Origin: Corynebacterium pygosceleis
Lineage (GTDB): Bacteria > Actinomycetota > Actinomycetes > Mycobacteriales > Mycobacteriaceae
Direction of reading: 5' to 3'
DNA length: 64,000 bases
Assembly (NCBI RefSeq): GCF_016595275.2
Contig: NZ_JAENIQ020000002.1
Location: 62,001-126,000 of the forward strand
Part shown: positions 43,536-54,672 of the stretch, piece after piece
Numbering within the stretch: the stretch's first letter is position 1
How the letters are laid out: each line of letters starts with the position of its first letter
The notes under the pieces: generated by a model
Seen by the model: the letters and a program-made list of their open reading frames with translations, nothing else
The model's database searches: none
What the model was told of the DNA's origin: nothing
Translations under genes and position numbers: made by a program

Positions 43536-45158
43536 TCAGACGGCGGTGTCGAGCACCCGGACACCGGTGACCCGGGCGCCGGGGCGTCCGGTGATCCGGG
43601 ACCAGGCGTCCGGGTTGGAGGTGTTCGGGAGATCCTCGTTCTCCGCGTTCTCGGCGTCGATGGCCCGGGCCAGGTGTTCGTCGGTGATCCCGTCGGTCCG
43701 GCCCGCGAGGTGGTCCTTGATGGCCTCCTTCTTCGCCCGGTCGACGATGTTCGCGATCATCGCCCCGGAGACGAAGTCGTGGTAGTGGAACACCTGGGTG
43801 CCACCGTCGAGGTAGGTCAGTTCCACGAACGGGCGTGGCCGGAACAGGTACTCCGCCGCATTGTCGATCAGTGTCGCGGGATCTCCGGCGACGGGCACGT
43901 TGTCGTGCAGAAGACGGTGGAAGATCTCCCGTGCACCGGTCCGGTCGGGGCGCTGCACGCGGATCTTGACGTCGAGGCGACCCGGACGGAGGATCGCCGG
44001 GTCGATGAGTTCCTCACGGTTCGTCGCCCCGATGACGATGACGTTGGACAGGCTCTCGACGCCGTCGAGTTCGGCCAACAGCTGCGGGACGACGGTGGTC
44101 TCCATGTCGGAGGACACCCCCGTGCCCCGGGTCCGGAAGATCGACTCCATCTCGTCGAAGAAGACGATGACGGGCCGCCCCTCACCCGCGAGTTCCCGGG
44201 CACGTTCGAAGATGAGCCGGATCTGCCGCTCCGATTCGCCGACGTACTTGTTCAGCAGCTCGGGGCCCTTGACGTTGATGAAGTAGGAGCGGGAGCCGTC
44301 CCCGATCCGTTCCGACAGTGAGTTGGCGACGGCCTTGGCGATCAGCGTTTTACCGCAGCCGGGAGGACCGTAGAGCAGGACACCCTTCGGTGCCCGGAGA
44401 TTGTAGGTGCGGTACAGCTCCGGGTGGGTGAAGGGCAGCTCCACGGCGTCCCGGATCCGCGTGATCTGGTCGTCCAGTCCCCCGATGTCCGCCCAGGTGA
44501 CGTCCGGGACCTCTTCGAGCGCGAGTTTCGCGACCTCGGTTTTCGGGATGATCTCGAAGGCGTAGCCCGCACGGGTGTCCACGAGGAGGGTGTCCCCGGG
44601 GCGGGGCGGTTTCCCGCCCGTGAGCAGAGGGCCGGCGAGTCGGACGAGACGTTCTTCCCCGGTGGTGTCCACGACGAGTGCACGATGGTCCTCCAGAACC
44701 TCGGTGACACCGGCCATCTCGCCGGAGTCGTCGAAGCCGCACACCTCGACGACCTGGGCTCCCTCACCGAGACGGACCCGGGCACCGGGGACTAGCTCGG
44801 AGCGCTCGATCAGGGGGCTCACGGCCAGCCGCATGCGCCTGTTGGAGGTGAACACCTCGGCGCAGGTCTCCTCCAGCCCGGGAGTCGGTTCGAGGTAGGT
44901 CCCGTAGGTCGACGGTGGGGCGGCCAGCTGTTCGAGCTGTTCGTTCAGCGTCGCGAGTTTCCGCCGGGAGGCGGTGAGAAGCTCCACCAGTTTCGTGTTG
45001 CGGGTGGCCAGCTCACGGTTGTCCCGACGGGCACGCCGGAGTTCCGCCGCCGTGTCCCCGGATCTTGTGGCGGTGACCTCGGGTGCGGGAATGGGCCCGG
45101 GTCCGGTGGCGGGCGGCGCGTGGCGGTCCGGTTCGGGGGTGTTGGCGGAGGCACTCAT
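43536..45158 (-). CDS. arc: AAA ATPase ARC/Mpa, Pup-dependent unfoldase
   Basis: 540 aa. An N-terminal coiled coil binds Pup ([44 protein letters not shown]), then come tandem OB domains ([33 protein letters not shown]). The AAA domain has Walker A GPPGCGKT, Walker [12 protein letters not shown], sensor [19 protein letters not shown]. The C-terminus is VRVLDTAV and lacks the GQYL tail that docks mycobacterial Mpa on the 20S proteasome; no prcB/prcA is beside it. It probably unfolds pupylated proteins on its own, as proposed for ferritin in C. glutamicum. TAGATT lies eight bases before the ATG at 45158. Confidence 0.95.
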   Translation of the reverse strand: MSASANTPEPDRHAPPATGPGPIPAPEVTATRSGDTAAELRRARRDNRELATRNTKLVELLTASRRKLATLNEQLEQLAAPPSTYGTYLEPTPGLEETCAEVFTSNRRMRLAVSPLIERSELVPGARVRLGEGAQVVEVCGFDDSGEMAGVTEVLEDHRALVVDTTGEERLVRLAGPLLTGGKPPRPGDTLLVDTRAGYAFEIIPKTEVAKLALEEVPDVTWADIGGLDDQITRIRDAVELPFTHPELYRTYNLRAPKGVLLYGPPGCGKTLIAKAVANSLSERIGDGSRSYFINVKGPELLNKYVGESERQIRLIFERARELAGEGRPVIVFFDEMESIFRTRGTGVSSDMETTVVPQLLAELDGVESLSNVIVIGATNREELIDPAILRPGRLDVKIRVQRPDRTGAREIFHRLLHDNVPVAGDPATLIDNAAEYLFRPRPFVELTYLDGGTQVFHYHDFVSGAMIANIVDRAKKEAIKDHLAGRTDGITDEHLARAIDAENAENEDLPNTSNPDAWSRITGRPGARVTGVRVLDTAV

Positions 45159-45166
45159 GGAACTCC

Positions 45167-45172
45167 AATCTA
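45167..45172 (-). promoter_or_regulatory. -10 element of arc
   Basis: TAGATT on the minus strand, eight bases before the arc ATG at 45158, so arc-dop can be transcribed from its own promoter. Confidence 0.4.
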
Positions 45173-45241
45173 GCCCACCGTGGCGGGGCGGGTCCGAGGT
45201 GAGGCTCGTGCGACCCGGCGCGCGGGCAGCAGCGGGCTCTG

Positions 45242-46078
45242 TTATTTCCGGGCGCGACGCTGCGGACGGGGTGCGACCGTACCGTCCGCGAGGCGTCGTG
45301 CCCAGACGAGGAAGGCGGTGTGTGCGTTCATCCGGTGTTCCGGTCGTGTGGCGAGCCCCTCGACCTTCCATTCGCGGACGAGGGACTCCCAGGCACGGGG
45401 TTCCGTGAAGCACCCCTGTTTACGTATCCCCTCCATGACCTTCATCAGCTGCGGGACGGTGGCGACGTAGGTCATGAACACGCCGCCGGGGAGCAGGAGC
45501 CCACGGACCGCGTCGAGGCACTCCCACGGCTCGAGCATGTCGAGGATGATGCGGTCGACCGGTCCCCCGATATCGTCCACCGTGACCTCCCTGAGGTCAC
45601 CCAGACGGGGGGACCACGTCGGGGGCCGCCCGCCGAAGAACTCGTCGACGTTCGACTCGGCGTAGTCGAGGTGGTCCTGCCGGATCTCGTAGGAGATGAG
45701 TTCGCCGGACTCACCGATCGCCCGCAGCAGGGTCATCGACAGGGCGCCTGAACCGGCACCGGCCTCCAGCACCCGGGCCCCGGGGAAGATGTCACCCTCT
45801 ATGAGGATCTGCGCGGAGTCCTTCGGGTAGATGACGGCCGCACCCCGGGGCATCGACAGAACGTGGTCGACCATGAGATGGCGGAAACAGAGGTAGAGCC
45901 CGCCCTGGGAGGATTCCACCACCGTCCCCTCGTGCCGTCCGATGATGTCGTCGTGCGCGATGCCCCCCTTGTGCGTGAAGAAGCTCTCCCCTTCCCTGAG
46001 CACGATCGTGAAATGGCGACGCTTCGCGTCGGTGAGCTGGACGCGGTCGCCAGCCTGGAAAGGTCCGGAATAGGCCAT
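45242..46078 (-). CDS. trmI: tRNA (adenine-58-N1)-methyltransferase TrmI
   Basis: 278 aa. SAM-dependent methylation of A58 in the T-loop. N-terminal beta-rich domain [23 protein letters not shown], then [10 protein letters not shown], the SAM motif [19 protein letters not shown] and catalytic [26 protein letters not shown]. The ATG at 46078 gives the normal length; an upstream extension to 46279 is a low-quality frame. It precedes arc-dop on the same strand, in the order I recall for C. glutamicum. Confidence 0.93.
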   Translation of the reverse strand: MAYSGPFQAGDRVQLTDAKRRHFTIVLREGESFFTHKGGIAHDDIIGRHEGTVVESSQGGLYLCFRHLMVDHVLSMPRGAAVIYPKDSAQILIEGDIFPGARVLEAGAGSGALSMTLLRAIGESGELISYEIRQDHLDYAESNVDEFFGGRPPTWSPRLGDLREVTVDDIGGPVDRIILDMLEPWECLDAVRGLLLPGGVFMTYVATVPQLMKVMEGIRKQGCFTEPRAWESLVREWKVEGLATRPEHRMNAHTAFLVWARRLADGTVAPRPQRRARK

Positions 46079-46118
46079 GGATGTCTCTCGTTCTTCCGTG
46101 TCTGTGGTTGATCCGCTG

Positions 46119-47381
46119 TCAGGCGCCGGCGTAGTAGGCGCCGAGGATCCGGGTGAAGGTGTCGATGTCTCGGACGGCCGCCATCTCCCTGGCGGAGTGC
46201 ATCGAGAGGATGGGCACACCGACGTCGAGTGTGGTGATGCCCAGGCGCGTGGCGGTGATGGGCCCGATGGTCGTTCCACAGGGTACGTGGTTGGCGGAGA
46301 CGAACACCTGGTTGGGTGCCCCGGCCGCGGAACATGCCCGGTGCCACAGGACAGCGGACTCGGCGTCGGTCGCGTACCGCTGCTTCGCGTTCACCTTGAG
46401 CGCCGGGCCGAGGCCCGCGAGCGGGCCGTTGACGGGATCGTGGCGTTCGGCGAAGTTCGGGTGCACGGAGTGTGCGGCGTCGGCGGAGATGCACGAGGAA
46501 CGCGCGTACATCCTCGTCCTGGCGTCGATTCCGGTGGCACCGAGTGCGTCGGCGGTACGCTCGAGGACGTTGTGCAGGATGGGTCCGGCCGCGCCGGTCA
46601 CCGCGCCGGAACCGACCTCCTCGTAGTCGAACGCCGCCAGGACGAGGACATCCGCCTGTCCGTCGGCTCCGCCGTTCCGGACGGCCGTGGTCAGTGCGTC
46701 GGTCGCGGGCCAGACACTCGACAGGTTGTCCAGACGCGGTGCGGACAGGAGATCCCGTTCGGCACCGAACAACTCCGGGGCCTGCGTGTCGCAGGTGACC
46801 AGATCATGGGCGATGATCTCACCGTCGATGTCCGCCAGCCGGGCGACGGTCTCGAGAACGGTTTCCCGGGGTTCACCGGTGCCGAGGACGGGACAGAGGT
46901 GGCGCTGCGGGTCGTACTCGAAGCCCTTGTTGACCTTCGGGTCGAGGTGGATGGCGAGGTTCGGGACACGGAGCAACGGGCCCGTGTCCACGAGGTGGCG
47001 GTTCCCGTCCGCGGTGAATACGCGCCCGGCGAGCCGGAGTTCGCGGTCGAGCAGGCTCGACAGGACCGGGCCGCCGTAGACCTCGCAGGCGGCCTGCCGC
47101 CAGCCCGCGGTTCCGGTATCCGGAACCGACTTGAGTTTCAGCCCGGGGGAATCGGTGTGCGCCCCCACGATGCGGAACCCCGAGTCGGGACCCGCCCCCT
47201 CGGGGACGTACCACGCCATGACGGCGCCGCCACGGACCATGACATGGCCTCCCGGCGAGGCGTCCCACGGATCCGCCTCATCCTGCTCGGTGAACCCTAC
47301 GGCGGTGAGAGCCAGGCGGACCTGATCCGCCGCGTGGTACGAACTCGGCGAAGCGTGGATGAAATCACTGAAGCTGATCAT
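46119..47381 (-). CDS. M18-family aminopeptidase
   Basis: 420 aa. Zinc aminopeptidase of the aspartyl-aminopeptidase family. Metal ligands are in context: His/Asp in FRIVGAHTDSPGLKLK, Asp in RLDNLSSVW, Glu pair in AAFDYEEVGSGAVTGAAG, Asp in SCISADAAHSVHPNF and His in VPILSMHSAREMA. Cytoplasmic, likely peptide turnover. The ATG at 47381 (MISFSDFIHASPSSYHA) is preferred over an alternative TTG at 47393; neither has a good ribosome binding site. Confidence 0.92.
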   Translation of the reverse strand: MISFSDFIHASPSSYHAADQVRLALTAVGFTEQDEADPWDASPGGHVMVRGGAVMAWYVPEGAGPDSGFRIVGAHTDSPGLKLKSVPDTGTAGWRQAACEVYGGPVLSSLLDRELRLAGRVFTADGNRHLVDTGPLLRVPNLAIHLDPKVNKGFEYDPQRHLCPVLGTGEPRETVLETVARLADIDGEIIAHDLVTCDTQAPELFGAERDLLSAPRLDNLSSVWPATDALTTAVRNGGADGQADVLVLAAFDYEEVGSGAVTGAAGPILHNVLERTADALGATGIDARTRMYARSSCISADAAHSVHPNFAERHDPVNGPLAGLGPALKVNAKQRYATDAESAVLWHRACSAAGAPNQVFVSANHVPCGTTIGPITATRLGITTLDVGVPILSMHSAREMAAVRDIDTFTRILGAYYAGA

Positions 47382-47396
47382 GCCTCCATCCAACCA

Positions 47397-49390
47397 TCAC
47401 AGGGGGACGAGCCTGCCACACACCCCGTCGCGGCAGATCTGCACGTGTGGACCGTCGTCACACGGTTGGCCGTCGACCCGGATCCCGGAGACACCCGCAC
47501 CGAGCACCACCGCCGCCGAATCGAGTTGCCCCCGGAGTCGACCGAGCGCCTTCCGGTTCGGCGCGCTCACCACCGCGCGGGTGAGGCCGCGTGCCGCGAC
47601 TTCACCGAGACTGAGCCAGCCACCCGACTGGAGGGGACGGGTCCGCGCGACCTCCCCGTGCACGGCGAGGATCCCTCCGGCGGCCTCCTCCCACCGCTTC
47701 GCGGTGTCGGGGTCACCGGTGGCGGAGATCACGGTCGCAGCCGTGAGGAACGCCTCACCGGCAACCGCCACCCCCGAGGGGACCGCCGTGTCGAACGGAT
47801 CGCGGGTCCGCAACCCGAGTACCGGAACGGCGGCACCACCGTCGAAATAGGTTCCCGGGTTGTCCGGGTCGGTGTGGGAATCCAGGATCTGTCCCAGGGA
47901 GTCCCGCACGATCCGGAGACAGGCGGTGACCGTTTCACCGTCACCGACGCAGGACCCGGACGCCGCTGCGCGTGAGGCACCGAGTGCGAGCCACGCCAGA
48001 TCGGAGAGGGTCGCGGCGCCACCGCCACGGTGCCGGAGAAACGTCCCGTCCGGCGCACGGTGGACACGTCCGATCCCCAGGATCGCCTCCACGGCGGCAG
48101 CGTGGAGCTGCCGCGCTGAACCGTCGGGAAGCAGATCCGCCGTCTCGATCAGTGCTGTCGCCGCCATCGCCGTACCCGCCGTGGTCGCGGTCTCGTCGCG
48201 TCCGGGTTGCGGGTCCCGTGCGCGGGCGGCGGCGAGGCGACGTCGGACACGGAGGAACCGCGCGGTGTCCTCGGGTTCACGGTGCAGCGTGGGCACGGCC
48301 CCGCCTCCGGTGACCTCGGTGTCGTCCACACCGAGCAGGGCACAGATCCAGTCGGTGTCCCGGGCGGAATCCGGGCCGAGAGCCGCGGCGATCCGCTGTC
48401 GCGTGTACAGGTAGGTCGCTCCCTCGACCCCGTCGGTGTCCGCGTCCAGGGAGGTCGCGAACAGTCCGTCGTCACGGCGGAGATACGCGAGGAGGAACTC
48501 CGCCGTCTGGAGCGCCGCCCGGGCCGCCAACGGATCCCCCGTGGCGTGGCGTGCGCCGACAGGGCCCTGAGCAGGAGCGCGTTGTCGTCGAGCATCTTCT
48601 CGAAGTGGGGTGTCCGCCACGCCGCATCCACGGTGTAACGGGCGAACCCACCGGCGATCTGGTCGAAGATTCCACCCCGGAGCATCGCCTCGATGGTCCG
48701 GCCGACCAGCGCGTGGGTACTCCCGTCACCGGTGCGTTCCGCCCGCCGGGTCAAACCCAGGAGTGTCGCCGACGGAGGAAACTTCGGGGCTCCACCGAAA
48801 CCACCGTTGCGCAGGTCCTCGGCATCGGCGAGCGCTGACACGATCCGGTCGAGGACCCCGGTGTCCGACGGGACGGGCCGTACCGGCGCAGTGTGCAGCT
48901 CCATCATCGCCCGGACCTTCGCACCCATGTCCGCGACCTCACCGCGGCGACTGCGCCACGTCTCGGCCACCGCCCGGATCAGGCGTGGCATTCCGGGGCG
49001 TCCCTGCCGGTCAGCGGGAGGAACATAGGTGTCCGCGTGGAACGGTCTCCCCTCCGGATCGGTGAAGACGGTCATCGGCCACCCACCGTGGCCGGACAAC
49101 GCGATCGTCGCCTGCATGTAGAGGGCGTCAATGTCGGGGTGCTGTTCCCGGTCGACCTTCACGCACACGAGGTGCCGGTTCATCAGGTCCGCGATCTCCG
49201 GGTCGGAGAACGACTCCCTCGCCATGACATGACACCAGTGGCACGCGGCGTAGCCGATTGAAACCAGGACCGGCACGTCCCTCCTCCCGGCCTCCGCGAA
49301 GGCCTCCGGGCAGAACGGCCACCAGTCGACAGGATCACCGGCGTGCTGGAGCAGGTAGGTGCTGTCGCTGTCAGAGAGTCTGTTGACCAT
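47397..49390 (-). pseudogene. YyaL/DUF255 thioredoxin-domain protein disrupted by a 5-bp duplication
   Basis: The 5' part (from the ATG at 49390, [16 protein letters not shown]) encodes the DUF255 thioredoxin-like domain with [18 protein letters not shown], then [16 protein letters not shown] and [17 protein letters not shown]. It should continue into the six-hairpin toroid domain, but after [11 protein letters not shown] the frame is lost. The continuation ([39 protein letters not shown] ... to the end) is intact in another frame. The junction holds two copies of GTGGC (48541-48550); removing one restores the frame exactly. The joined product would be about 660 aa, the family length. No other disruption is seen, so the lesion is recent, a phase-type switch or an assembly error. 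Confidence 0.85.
48541..48550. repeat. Tandem GTGGC duplication at the frameshift
   Basis: Two adjacent GTGGC units inside the DUF255 gene; deleting one copy rejoins the two reading frames without residue loss in the conserved region. Confidence 0.85.
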
Positions 49391-49496
49391 GACCCCATTG
49401 TGCCCGGCGGTCGAGAGGTGTGGATGCGTCCTCCGCGATTTCCGTCCATCCACACCGCACCGTCCGGGCCGGCGTGGGGATGTCCGGTCCGGGAGG

Positions 49497-49502
49497 TAAC
49501 GT
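49497..49502 (+). promoter_or_regulatory. -10 element of the RecB-like nuclease gene
   Basis: TAACGT followed after eight bases by the ATG at 49511. Confidence 0.4.
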
Positions 49503-49510
49503 GATGAGCC

Positions 49511-50371
49511 ATGACATCACCGGCAACGACCAGCCCGTCCACCCGGCCCCGTCCCCTCGCACTGTCACCGTCCCGCGCGGGTGACTACCAGCAGTGCCCG
49601 CTGCTCTACCGGTTGCGCGCCATCGACCGTCTCCCGGAACCGAAGACCGTCGCGCAGGTCAAGGGGACACTCGTCCACGATGTGCTCGAGCAGATGCACA
49701 AATGGGAGCCGGAACAGCGCACCTACCCGGCGGCCGTCAAACGCCTCAGACCCACCTGGGCGGCGATGTGCGCGGCGGACGACGAGCTCGACGAACTCGT
49801 TCCCGAGGCGGCCCGCCACGACTTCCTCGTCGAGTGCCGTTCCCTGCTGCGCGGGTACTTCGAGATGGAGAACCCCCGGGGTTTCACCGCGAAGGCGTGC
49901 GAGATGTACGTCGAATCGATCCTCCCCAACGGGGTTCCCGTCCGGGGTTTCATCGACCGGGTGGACGAGGCGCCGGACGGACGCATCAGGGTCGTCGACT
50001 ACAAGACCGGAAAGAAACCGATCCCCCGGTTCAGCCAGCAGGCCATGTTCCAGATGCGGTTCTACGCACTGGTCTACTGGCGGCTGCACAAGGTCCTGCC
50101 CGCGCAACTCCGGCTGATGTACCTCAAGGTGACCGATTCGATGTTCCTCACCCCCTCCGTCGAGGAGCTGGAGTACTTCGAACGCGATCTCGGCGAGCTG
50201 TGGGCGAAGATCGAGGCCGACGGCCGTAGCGGGAATTTCCGCCCCAAGACCTCCAAGCTCTGCGGCTGGTGTTCCCACCAGGCACTGTGCCCCGCCTTCG
50301 GTGGTACCCCTCCCGAGTACCCGGGATGGCCCGGCAGCACCGCCGACGGCGCGGCCGTGGGCGACTTCTGA
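49511..50371 (+). CDS. RecB-like PD-(D/E)XK nuclease with Fe-S cysteines
   Basis: 286 aa. Small stand-alone member of the RecB/AddB nuclease fold. The core reads [27 protein letters not shown], giving the Asp of motif II and the D-X-K of motif III; an earlier [11 protein letters not shown] supplies the upstream His. Four cysteines, one in [14 protein letters not shown] and three in [15 protein letters not shown], match the 4Fe-4S site of AddB- and Cas4-type nucleases. The neighbourhood has no cas genes, so a DNA repair role is more likely than CRISPR adaptation. TAACGT eight bases before the ATG supports the start. Confidence 0.85.
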   Translation: MTSPATTSPSTRPRPLALSPSRAGDYQQCPLLYRLRAIDRLPEPKTVAQVKGTLVHDVLEQMHKWEPEQRTYPAAVKRLRPTWAAMCAADDELDELVPEAARHDFLVECRSLLRGYFEMENPRGFTAKACEMYVESILPNGVPVRGFIDRVDEAPDGRIRVVDYKTGKKPIPRFSQQAMFQMRFYALVYWRLHKVLPAQLRLMYLKVTDSMFLTPSVEELEYFERDLGELWAKIEADGRSGNFRPKTSKLCGWCSHQALCPAFGGTPPEYPGWPGSTADGAAVGDF

Positions 50372-50536
50372 TCAGCTGTCGACCAGTCCCGACCGGAACG
50401 CCCGGATCATGAGTTGGACCCGCCCCCGCGCACATGTCTTGGACATGGCGCCGATACGGTCATTCCACGTACTTGCCCGGGCGGCTGATGGAGAGGATGC
50501 ATCCGTTTGGGTCCGCTGCCCGGGACCGGTACGGGG

Positions 50537-51847
50537 TCAGAGGATGACTGAACCGAAGAGGAATCCCAGCGCCACCGACAGTGCGATGCAGAGGGTGCCC
50601 GGGACGAGGAACGGGTGGTTGAAGACGTACTTCCCGATCCTGGTCGAGCCGGTGTCGTCCATCTCGACAGCTGCGAGCAGCGTCGGGTAGGTCGGCAGGA
50701 CGAACAGCGCACTGACGGCCGCGAAGGACGCGACCGCGGTGAGCGGGGGAACGCCGATGGCGAGTGCCGCGGGCATGAGCGCCTTGGTCGTCGCGGCCTG
50801 GGAATAGAGCAGTGCGGCGGCGAAGAAGAGGACAACGGCGAGCAGCCAGGGGGTGCGGGAGAGGACGTCGCCGGAGGCCCGCTGGATGCCGTCCAGGTGG
50901 GCGTTGATCAGTGTCGTGCCCAGCCATGCGACGCCCATGACACACACGCAGGCCGACATACCCGCCCGGAACACCTGCGTGCCGGGGATCTCGTCGGCCG
51001 GTATCCGGCACAGCACGACGATCGCCGTGGCGCAGGCGAGCATGATGGACATGATCGCCTCATTCCTGGGCAGGGTGGGATCGGCGATGAGCCCCACCTG
51101 GTCGGAGATCGCGGTCGCGTAGGTGACGACCAGAATGATGGCTGCGAGGAAGAGCCAGACCGAGCGTTTCGCCGCCGCGGGAGCTTTCTTCATCGCCTTC
51201 GCTTCAGGTGTCCTGATGAGTCCCTTCTCCAGGCGCTCACGGTAGATGGGGTCCTTCTCCAGATCGACGCCGAGCCGGTTGGCGACGAACGCGGTCGGGA
51301 AGACGGCGAGGAATGTGGACGGGATCACCACCGCGAGCAGCTGCAGGTAGCCGATACCGTGGGGCTCGAGAATCGAGGCGAAGAACACCACGGCCGCCGA
51401 GATCGGTGACGCCGTGATCGCCATCTGGGAGGCCACGACGGCGACCGACAGCGGGCGCGAGGGGCGGACCCCGCCCTCTTTAGCGACTTCCGCGATGACC
51501 GGGAGTGTCGAGAAGGCGGTGTGCCCGGTGCCCGCCAGAAGCGTCATGGTGTAGGTGACGACGGGGGCGAGGTAGGTGACGTGCCTCGGGTTCTTTCGGA
51601 GCAGCTTCTCGGCGAGATCGACGAGCCAGTCCATTCCCCCGGCCCTCTGCATGGCCGCGATGGTGGCGATCACCGACATGATGATGCCGATGACGTCGAA
51701 GGGGATGTCGGCGAAGGCGACCTCGGTGCCGGTCAGCCCGAGCAGCAGTACGCCGAGACCGCCCGCCAGACCAATCCCTATTGAGCCGAGTCGTGCCCCC
51801 AGCACGATAGCGGCGATGACGATGATGACCTGCAGTGCGAGAATCAC
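50537..51847 (-). CDS. Anaerobic C4-dicarboxylate transporter (Dcu family)
   Basis: 436 aa with about 11-12 hydrophobic segments. Dcu blocks: VIIVIAAIVLGARLGSIGIGLAGGLGVLLLG, APVVTYTMTLLAGTGHTAFSTLPVIAEVAKE, VAVVASQMAITASPISAAVVFF and FVLPTYPTLLAAVEMDDTGSTRIGKYV. Exchanges fumarate, aspartate or succinate. GTG at 51847 is preceded by AGGAG eight bases upstream. Lies downstream of aspA on the same strand, a classic pairing: aspartate in, fumarate made by AspA, succinate out. DcuA versus DcuB cannot be decided. Confidence 0.92.
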   Translation of the reverse strand: MILALQVIIVIAAIVLGARLGSIGIGLAGGLGVLLLGLTGTEVAFADIPFDVIGIIMSVIATIAAMQRAGGMDWLVDLAEKLLRKNPRHVTYLAPVVTYTMTLLAGTGHTAFSTLPVIAEVAKEGGVRPSRPLSVAVVASQMAITASPISAAVVFFASILEPHGIGYLQLLAVVIPSTFLAVFPTAFVANRLGVDLEKDPIYRERLEKGLIRTPEAKAMKKAPAAAKRSVWLFLAAIILVVTYATAISDQVGLIADPTLPRNEAIMSIMLACATAIVVLCRIPADEIPGTQVFRAGMSACVCVMGVAWLGTTLINAHLDGIQRASGDVLSRTPWLLAVVLFFAAALLYSQAATTKALMPAALAIGVPPLTAVASFAAVSALFVLPTYPTLLAAVEMDDTGSTRIGKYVFNHPFLVPGTLCIALSVALGFLFGSVIL

Positions 51848-51969
51848 GGCCTGTGCTCCTGGTCGATTGTCGCGGTTTTGCCCGTGCTGGGCGGCTGACA
51901 ATTCAATTAAACGTACCATTCGCGCAGGGGGCAAACCGGGACACACCGACCTGCGTCGGTGCATGGGAG

Positions 51970-51994
51970 CGCCCCCGTCGAGATGGCGGGGGCG
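51970..51994 (-). terminator. Probable aspA terminator
   Basis: CGCCCCCG (51970) and CGGGGGCG (51987) form an 8-bp perfect stem between aspA and dcu. No strong T-run on the minus strand. Confidence 0.5.
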
Positions 51995-52018
51995 GTCGCC
52001 GGAAAACGGCTTGGAATC

Positions 52019-53584
52019 TCAACGATCCAGGTGAAGCTGCCCGCGGAAGACCGGATGCATGAGGTTCTCCTTGCTCAGCACCTGATCCAGGGTCTCGGCG
52101 TCCATGAGCCCCTTCTCGAGAACGAGCTCGCGAACGGTCTTACCGGTCTCCGCAGCTTCCTTACCAATGAGATCACCATTGTGGTGGCCGATGAACGGGT
52201 TGAGGTAGGTGACGATGCCGATCGAATTGTCCACGTATGCCCGACAGACGTCCTCGTTCGCGGTGATTCCCTCCACACACTTGGTGCGGAGCGTCTCGAC
52301 GGCGTTCCGGAGGATCCGGATCGACTGGAACAGTGACTCCCCGATCACCGGCTCCATGACGTTGAGCTGGAGCTGCCCGGCCTCGGCGGCCATGGTGACG
52401 GTGATGTCGTTGCCGAACACCTTGAAACAGACCTGGTTGCAGACCTCCGGGATGACCGGATTGACCTTGGCGGGCATGATCGACGAACCGGCCTGCCGGG
52501 CGGGCAGGTTGATCTCGTTCAATCCGGCCCTCGGCCCGGAGGACAACAGGCGCAGGTCGTTGCAGATCTTCGACAGCTTCATGGCGGCCCGTTTCACCGC
52601 ACCGTGCGCGTGGACGTAGGCGCCGCAGTCGCTCGTGGCCTCGATGAGATCCTTCGCGGACTTCATCTCCAGGCCCGTGACCTCGGAGAGTGACGCCGTC
52701 ACCTGGTGACGGTATCCGGCGGGGGTGTTGACCCCCGTGCCGATCGCCGTCGCACCGAGGTTGATCTCCAGGAGCCGTTCAGAGGCGTCACGCAGGACGA
52801 CCCTCTCCTCCGAGAGGTTGTGGGCGAAAGCGGCGAATTCCTCGCCGAGGGTCATCGGTACGGCATCCTGGAGCTGGGTCCGCCCCATCTTCAGGATGTC
52901 CATGAACTCGTGCCCCTTCGCCGCGAACGCCCCCTGGAGCGCGTCGAGCTCCTCGATCAGGTCATTCAGGGCGTAGTGGACCCCGAGGCGGAATCCGGTC
53001 GGGTACGCGTCGTTCGTGGACTGGCTCATGTTGACGTCATCATTCGGGTTGATGATGTCGTAGGAGCCCTTCGGCTCCCCCAGGTACTCCAGCGCGAGGT
53101 TCGCGATGACCTCGTTGGTGTTCATGTTCAGACTCGTCCCGGCACCGCCCTGGAACACATCGAGCGGGAACTGGTCCATGCACCGGCCCTCGACGAGGAT
53201 CTGGTCGCAGGCCCAGACGATCGCCTCACACTTGTCCGCCGGCAACGTGTGCAGCCGTCTGTTCGCGAGTGCGCACGCCTTCTTCACCTGCACCATGCCC
53301 CGGATGAACTCGGGCACCTCGTTGATGGTGATCCTGGATATGCGGAAGTTGTCCATGGCACGGAGGGTGTGGACACCGTAGTAGGCGTCGTCCGGCACCT
53401 CCATCGCACCGAGCAGATCCACCTCGGTGCGGGTCCCCGTGGTACCGGAGCCGTCCGTTCCCTTCACCGGACGGGTGTGTGTCCCGTCCACCGACCCCGC
53501 GTTCTCCACGGAGACGTCGGCGCCGTCGCCGTCCCTGTTCACCGCTTTCGGTGTCCCGGACTTGCGTTTCGATGACTTCGCCAT
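52019..53584 (-). CDS. aspA: Aspartate ammonia-lyase
   Basis: About 521 aa. Interconverts aspartate with fumarate plus ammonia. Superfamily signature [15 protein letters not shown] (the SS loop), plus [39 protein letters not shown] and [10 protein letters not shown]. The N-terminal 50-60 residues are an extra polar segment (Ser/Gly/Thr/Asp-rich) before [18 protein letters not shown]. glutamicum AspA also carries one. The second of two consecutive ATGs (53584) gives better spacing from AGGTGG; 53587 is equally possible. Confidence 0.95.
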   Translation of the reverse strand: MAKSSKRKSGTPKAVNRDGDGADVSVENAGSVDGTHTRPVKGTDGSGTTGTRTEVDLLGAMEVPDDAYYGVHTLRAMDNFRISRITINEVPEFIRGMVQVKKACALANRRLHTLPADKCEAIVWACDQILVEGRCMDQFPLDVFQGGAGTSLNMNTNEVIANLALEYLGEPKGSYDIINPNDDVNMSQSTNDAYPTGFRLGVHYALNDLIEELDALQGAFAAKGHEFMDILKMGRTQLQDAVPMTLGEEFAAFAHNLSEERVVLRDASERLLEINLGATAIGTGVNTPAGYRHQVTASLSEVTGLEMKSAKDLIEATSDCGAYVHAHGAVKRAAMKLSKICNDLRLLSSGPRAGLNEINLPARQAGSSIMPAKVNPVIPEVCNQVCFKVFGNDITVTMAAEAGQLQLNVMEPVIGESLFQSIRILRNAVETLRTKCVEGITANEDVCRAYVDNSIGIVTYLNPFIGHHNGDLIGKEAAETGKTVRELVLEKGLMDAETLDQVLSKENLMHPVFRGQLHLDR

Positions 53585-53725
53585 CATCGTTCCACCTCTC
53601 TGTTCGACCTCTACCGGTTCGGCGGGAACCGCTCTCGCCCCCAGCATAACGGCGTTTCCCGCGACACGGACCGGTGTCGGACGACACCGGTGGCCTGATT
53701 CCGCTCCGGATCCGGGTAAAGAGGA

Positions 53726-53757
53726 GACCCCGTTCCCGGTTCGTCGGGGACGGGGTC
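53726..53757 (-). terminator. Probable hisG operon terminator
   Basis: GACCCCGTTCCC (53726) pairs with GGGGACGGGGTC (53746) with one mismatch; on the minus strand it is followed by TCTCCTCTTT. Confidence 0.6.
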
Positions 53758-53772
53758 GGTGAGCGGACCGGA

Positions 53773-54618
53773 TCAGAGTCTGGCGATGCGGATCTCGGAG
53801 GCGAGGATCGCCTGAGCCCCCAGCTCCGAGAGCTCATCCATCACATCGTTCGCGCTCCTGCGCGGGATCATGGCGCGCACCGCCACCCAGTCCTCCAGTG
53901 CGAGCGGGGACACCGTCGGACCTGAGATCCCCGGGGTGACGGCCGTTGAAGCATCCAGCAGAGACCGTGGGACGTTGTAGTCCAGCATCAGATAATTCTG
54001 TGCGTGCAGGATGCCCTCGATACGCCGCAGCAGCACCCGCTGCTCGGCGGTGACCTCGACACCCGCGCGACCGACGATCACCGCCTCCGATGTGACCAGT
54101 GGATCACCGAACGGTTCGAGCCCCTGCTTGCGGAGGGTCCGCCCGGTGGACACGACGTCAGCGATGACGTCGGCGACGCCGAGCCGGATCGAGATCTCCA
54201 CCGCACCGTCGAGACGGATGACCTCCGCCGACTGACCTCGCGACGCGAGATCCTCCCGGACGAGATTCGGGTAGGAGGTCGCGATACGTCTGCCGTCCAG
54301 ATCGTCGACGCTCCACTTCTCCCCCGCAGGTGCCGCGTAACGGAACGTCGACGTACCGAAGCCGAGGGAGAGAACCTCCCGGACGTCCGCGAGGGAGTCA
54401 CCCGCCAGGTCCCGGCCGGTGATCCCGAGATCGAGCTGGCCGTTGGCCACGTAGATCGCTATGTCCTTGGGGCGGAGAAAGAAGAACTCGACGTTGTTCG
54501 CCTTGTCGGTGACGGTCAGTGCCTTGCTGTCCCCGCGGCCGGTGTAACCGGCCTCGGAGAGAATCTCGACAGCGGATTCGGACAGGGAACCCTTGTTCGG
54601 TACGGCGACTTTGAGCAT
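53773..54618 (-). CDS. hisG: ATP phosphoribosyltransferase
   Basis: 281 aa, the long form with a C-terminal ACT-like regulatory domain. First step of histidine synthesis, feedback-inhibited by histidine. Seen: [72 protein letters not shown] and the regulatory tail [22 protein letters not shown]. 54 bp downstream of hisE in the same orientation. Confidence 0.96.
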   Translation of the reverse strand: MLKVAVPNKGSLSESAVEILSEAGYTGRGDSKALTVTDKANNVEFFFLRPKDIAIYVANGQLDLGITGRDLAGDSLADVREVLSLGFGTSTFRYAAPAGEKWSVDDLDGRRIATSYPNLVREDLASRGQSAEVIRLDGAVEISIRLGVADVIADVVSTGRTLRKQGLEPFGDPLVTSEAVIVGRAGVEVTAEQRVLLRRIEGILHAQNYLMLDYNVPRSLLDASTAVTPGISGPTVSPLALEDWVAVRAMIPRRSANDVMDELSELGAQAILASEIRIARL

Positions 54619-54672
54619 GATTTCCCGGGGATCCTTCAGGGGTACGTGGTGGATGGTGGTGGCGGTGCTGGG

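Noticed and set aside
46077..47975. 632-codon plus-strand open frame
   Set aside because: Antisense to the M18 peptidase and part of the DUF255 gene; no recognisable motif.
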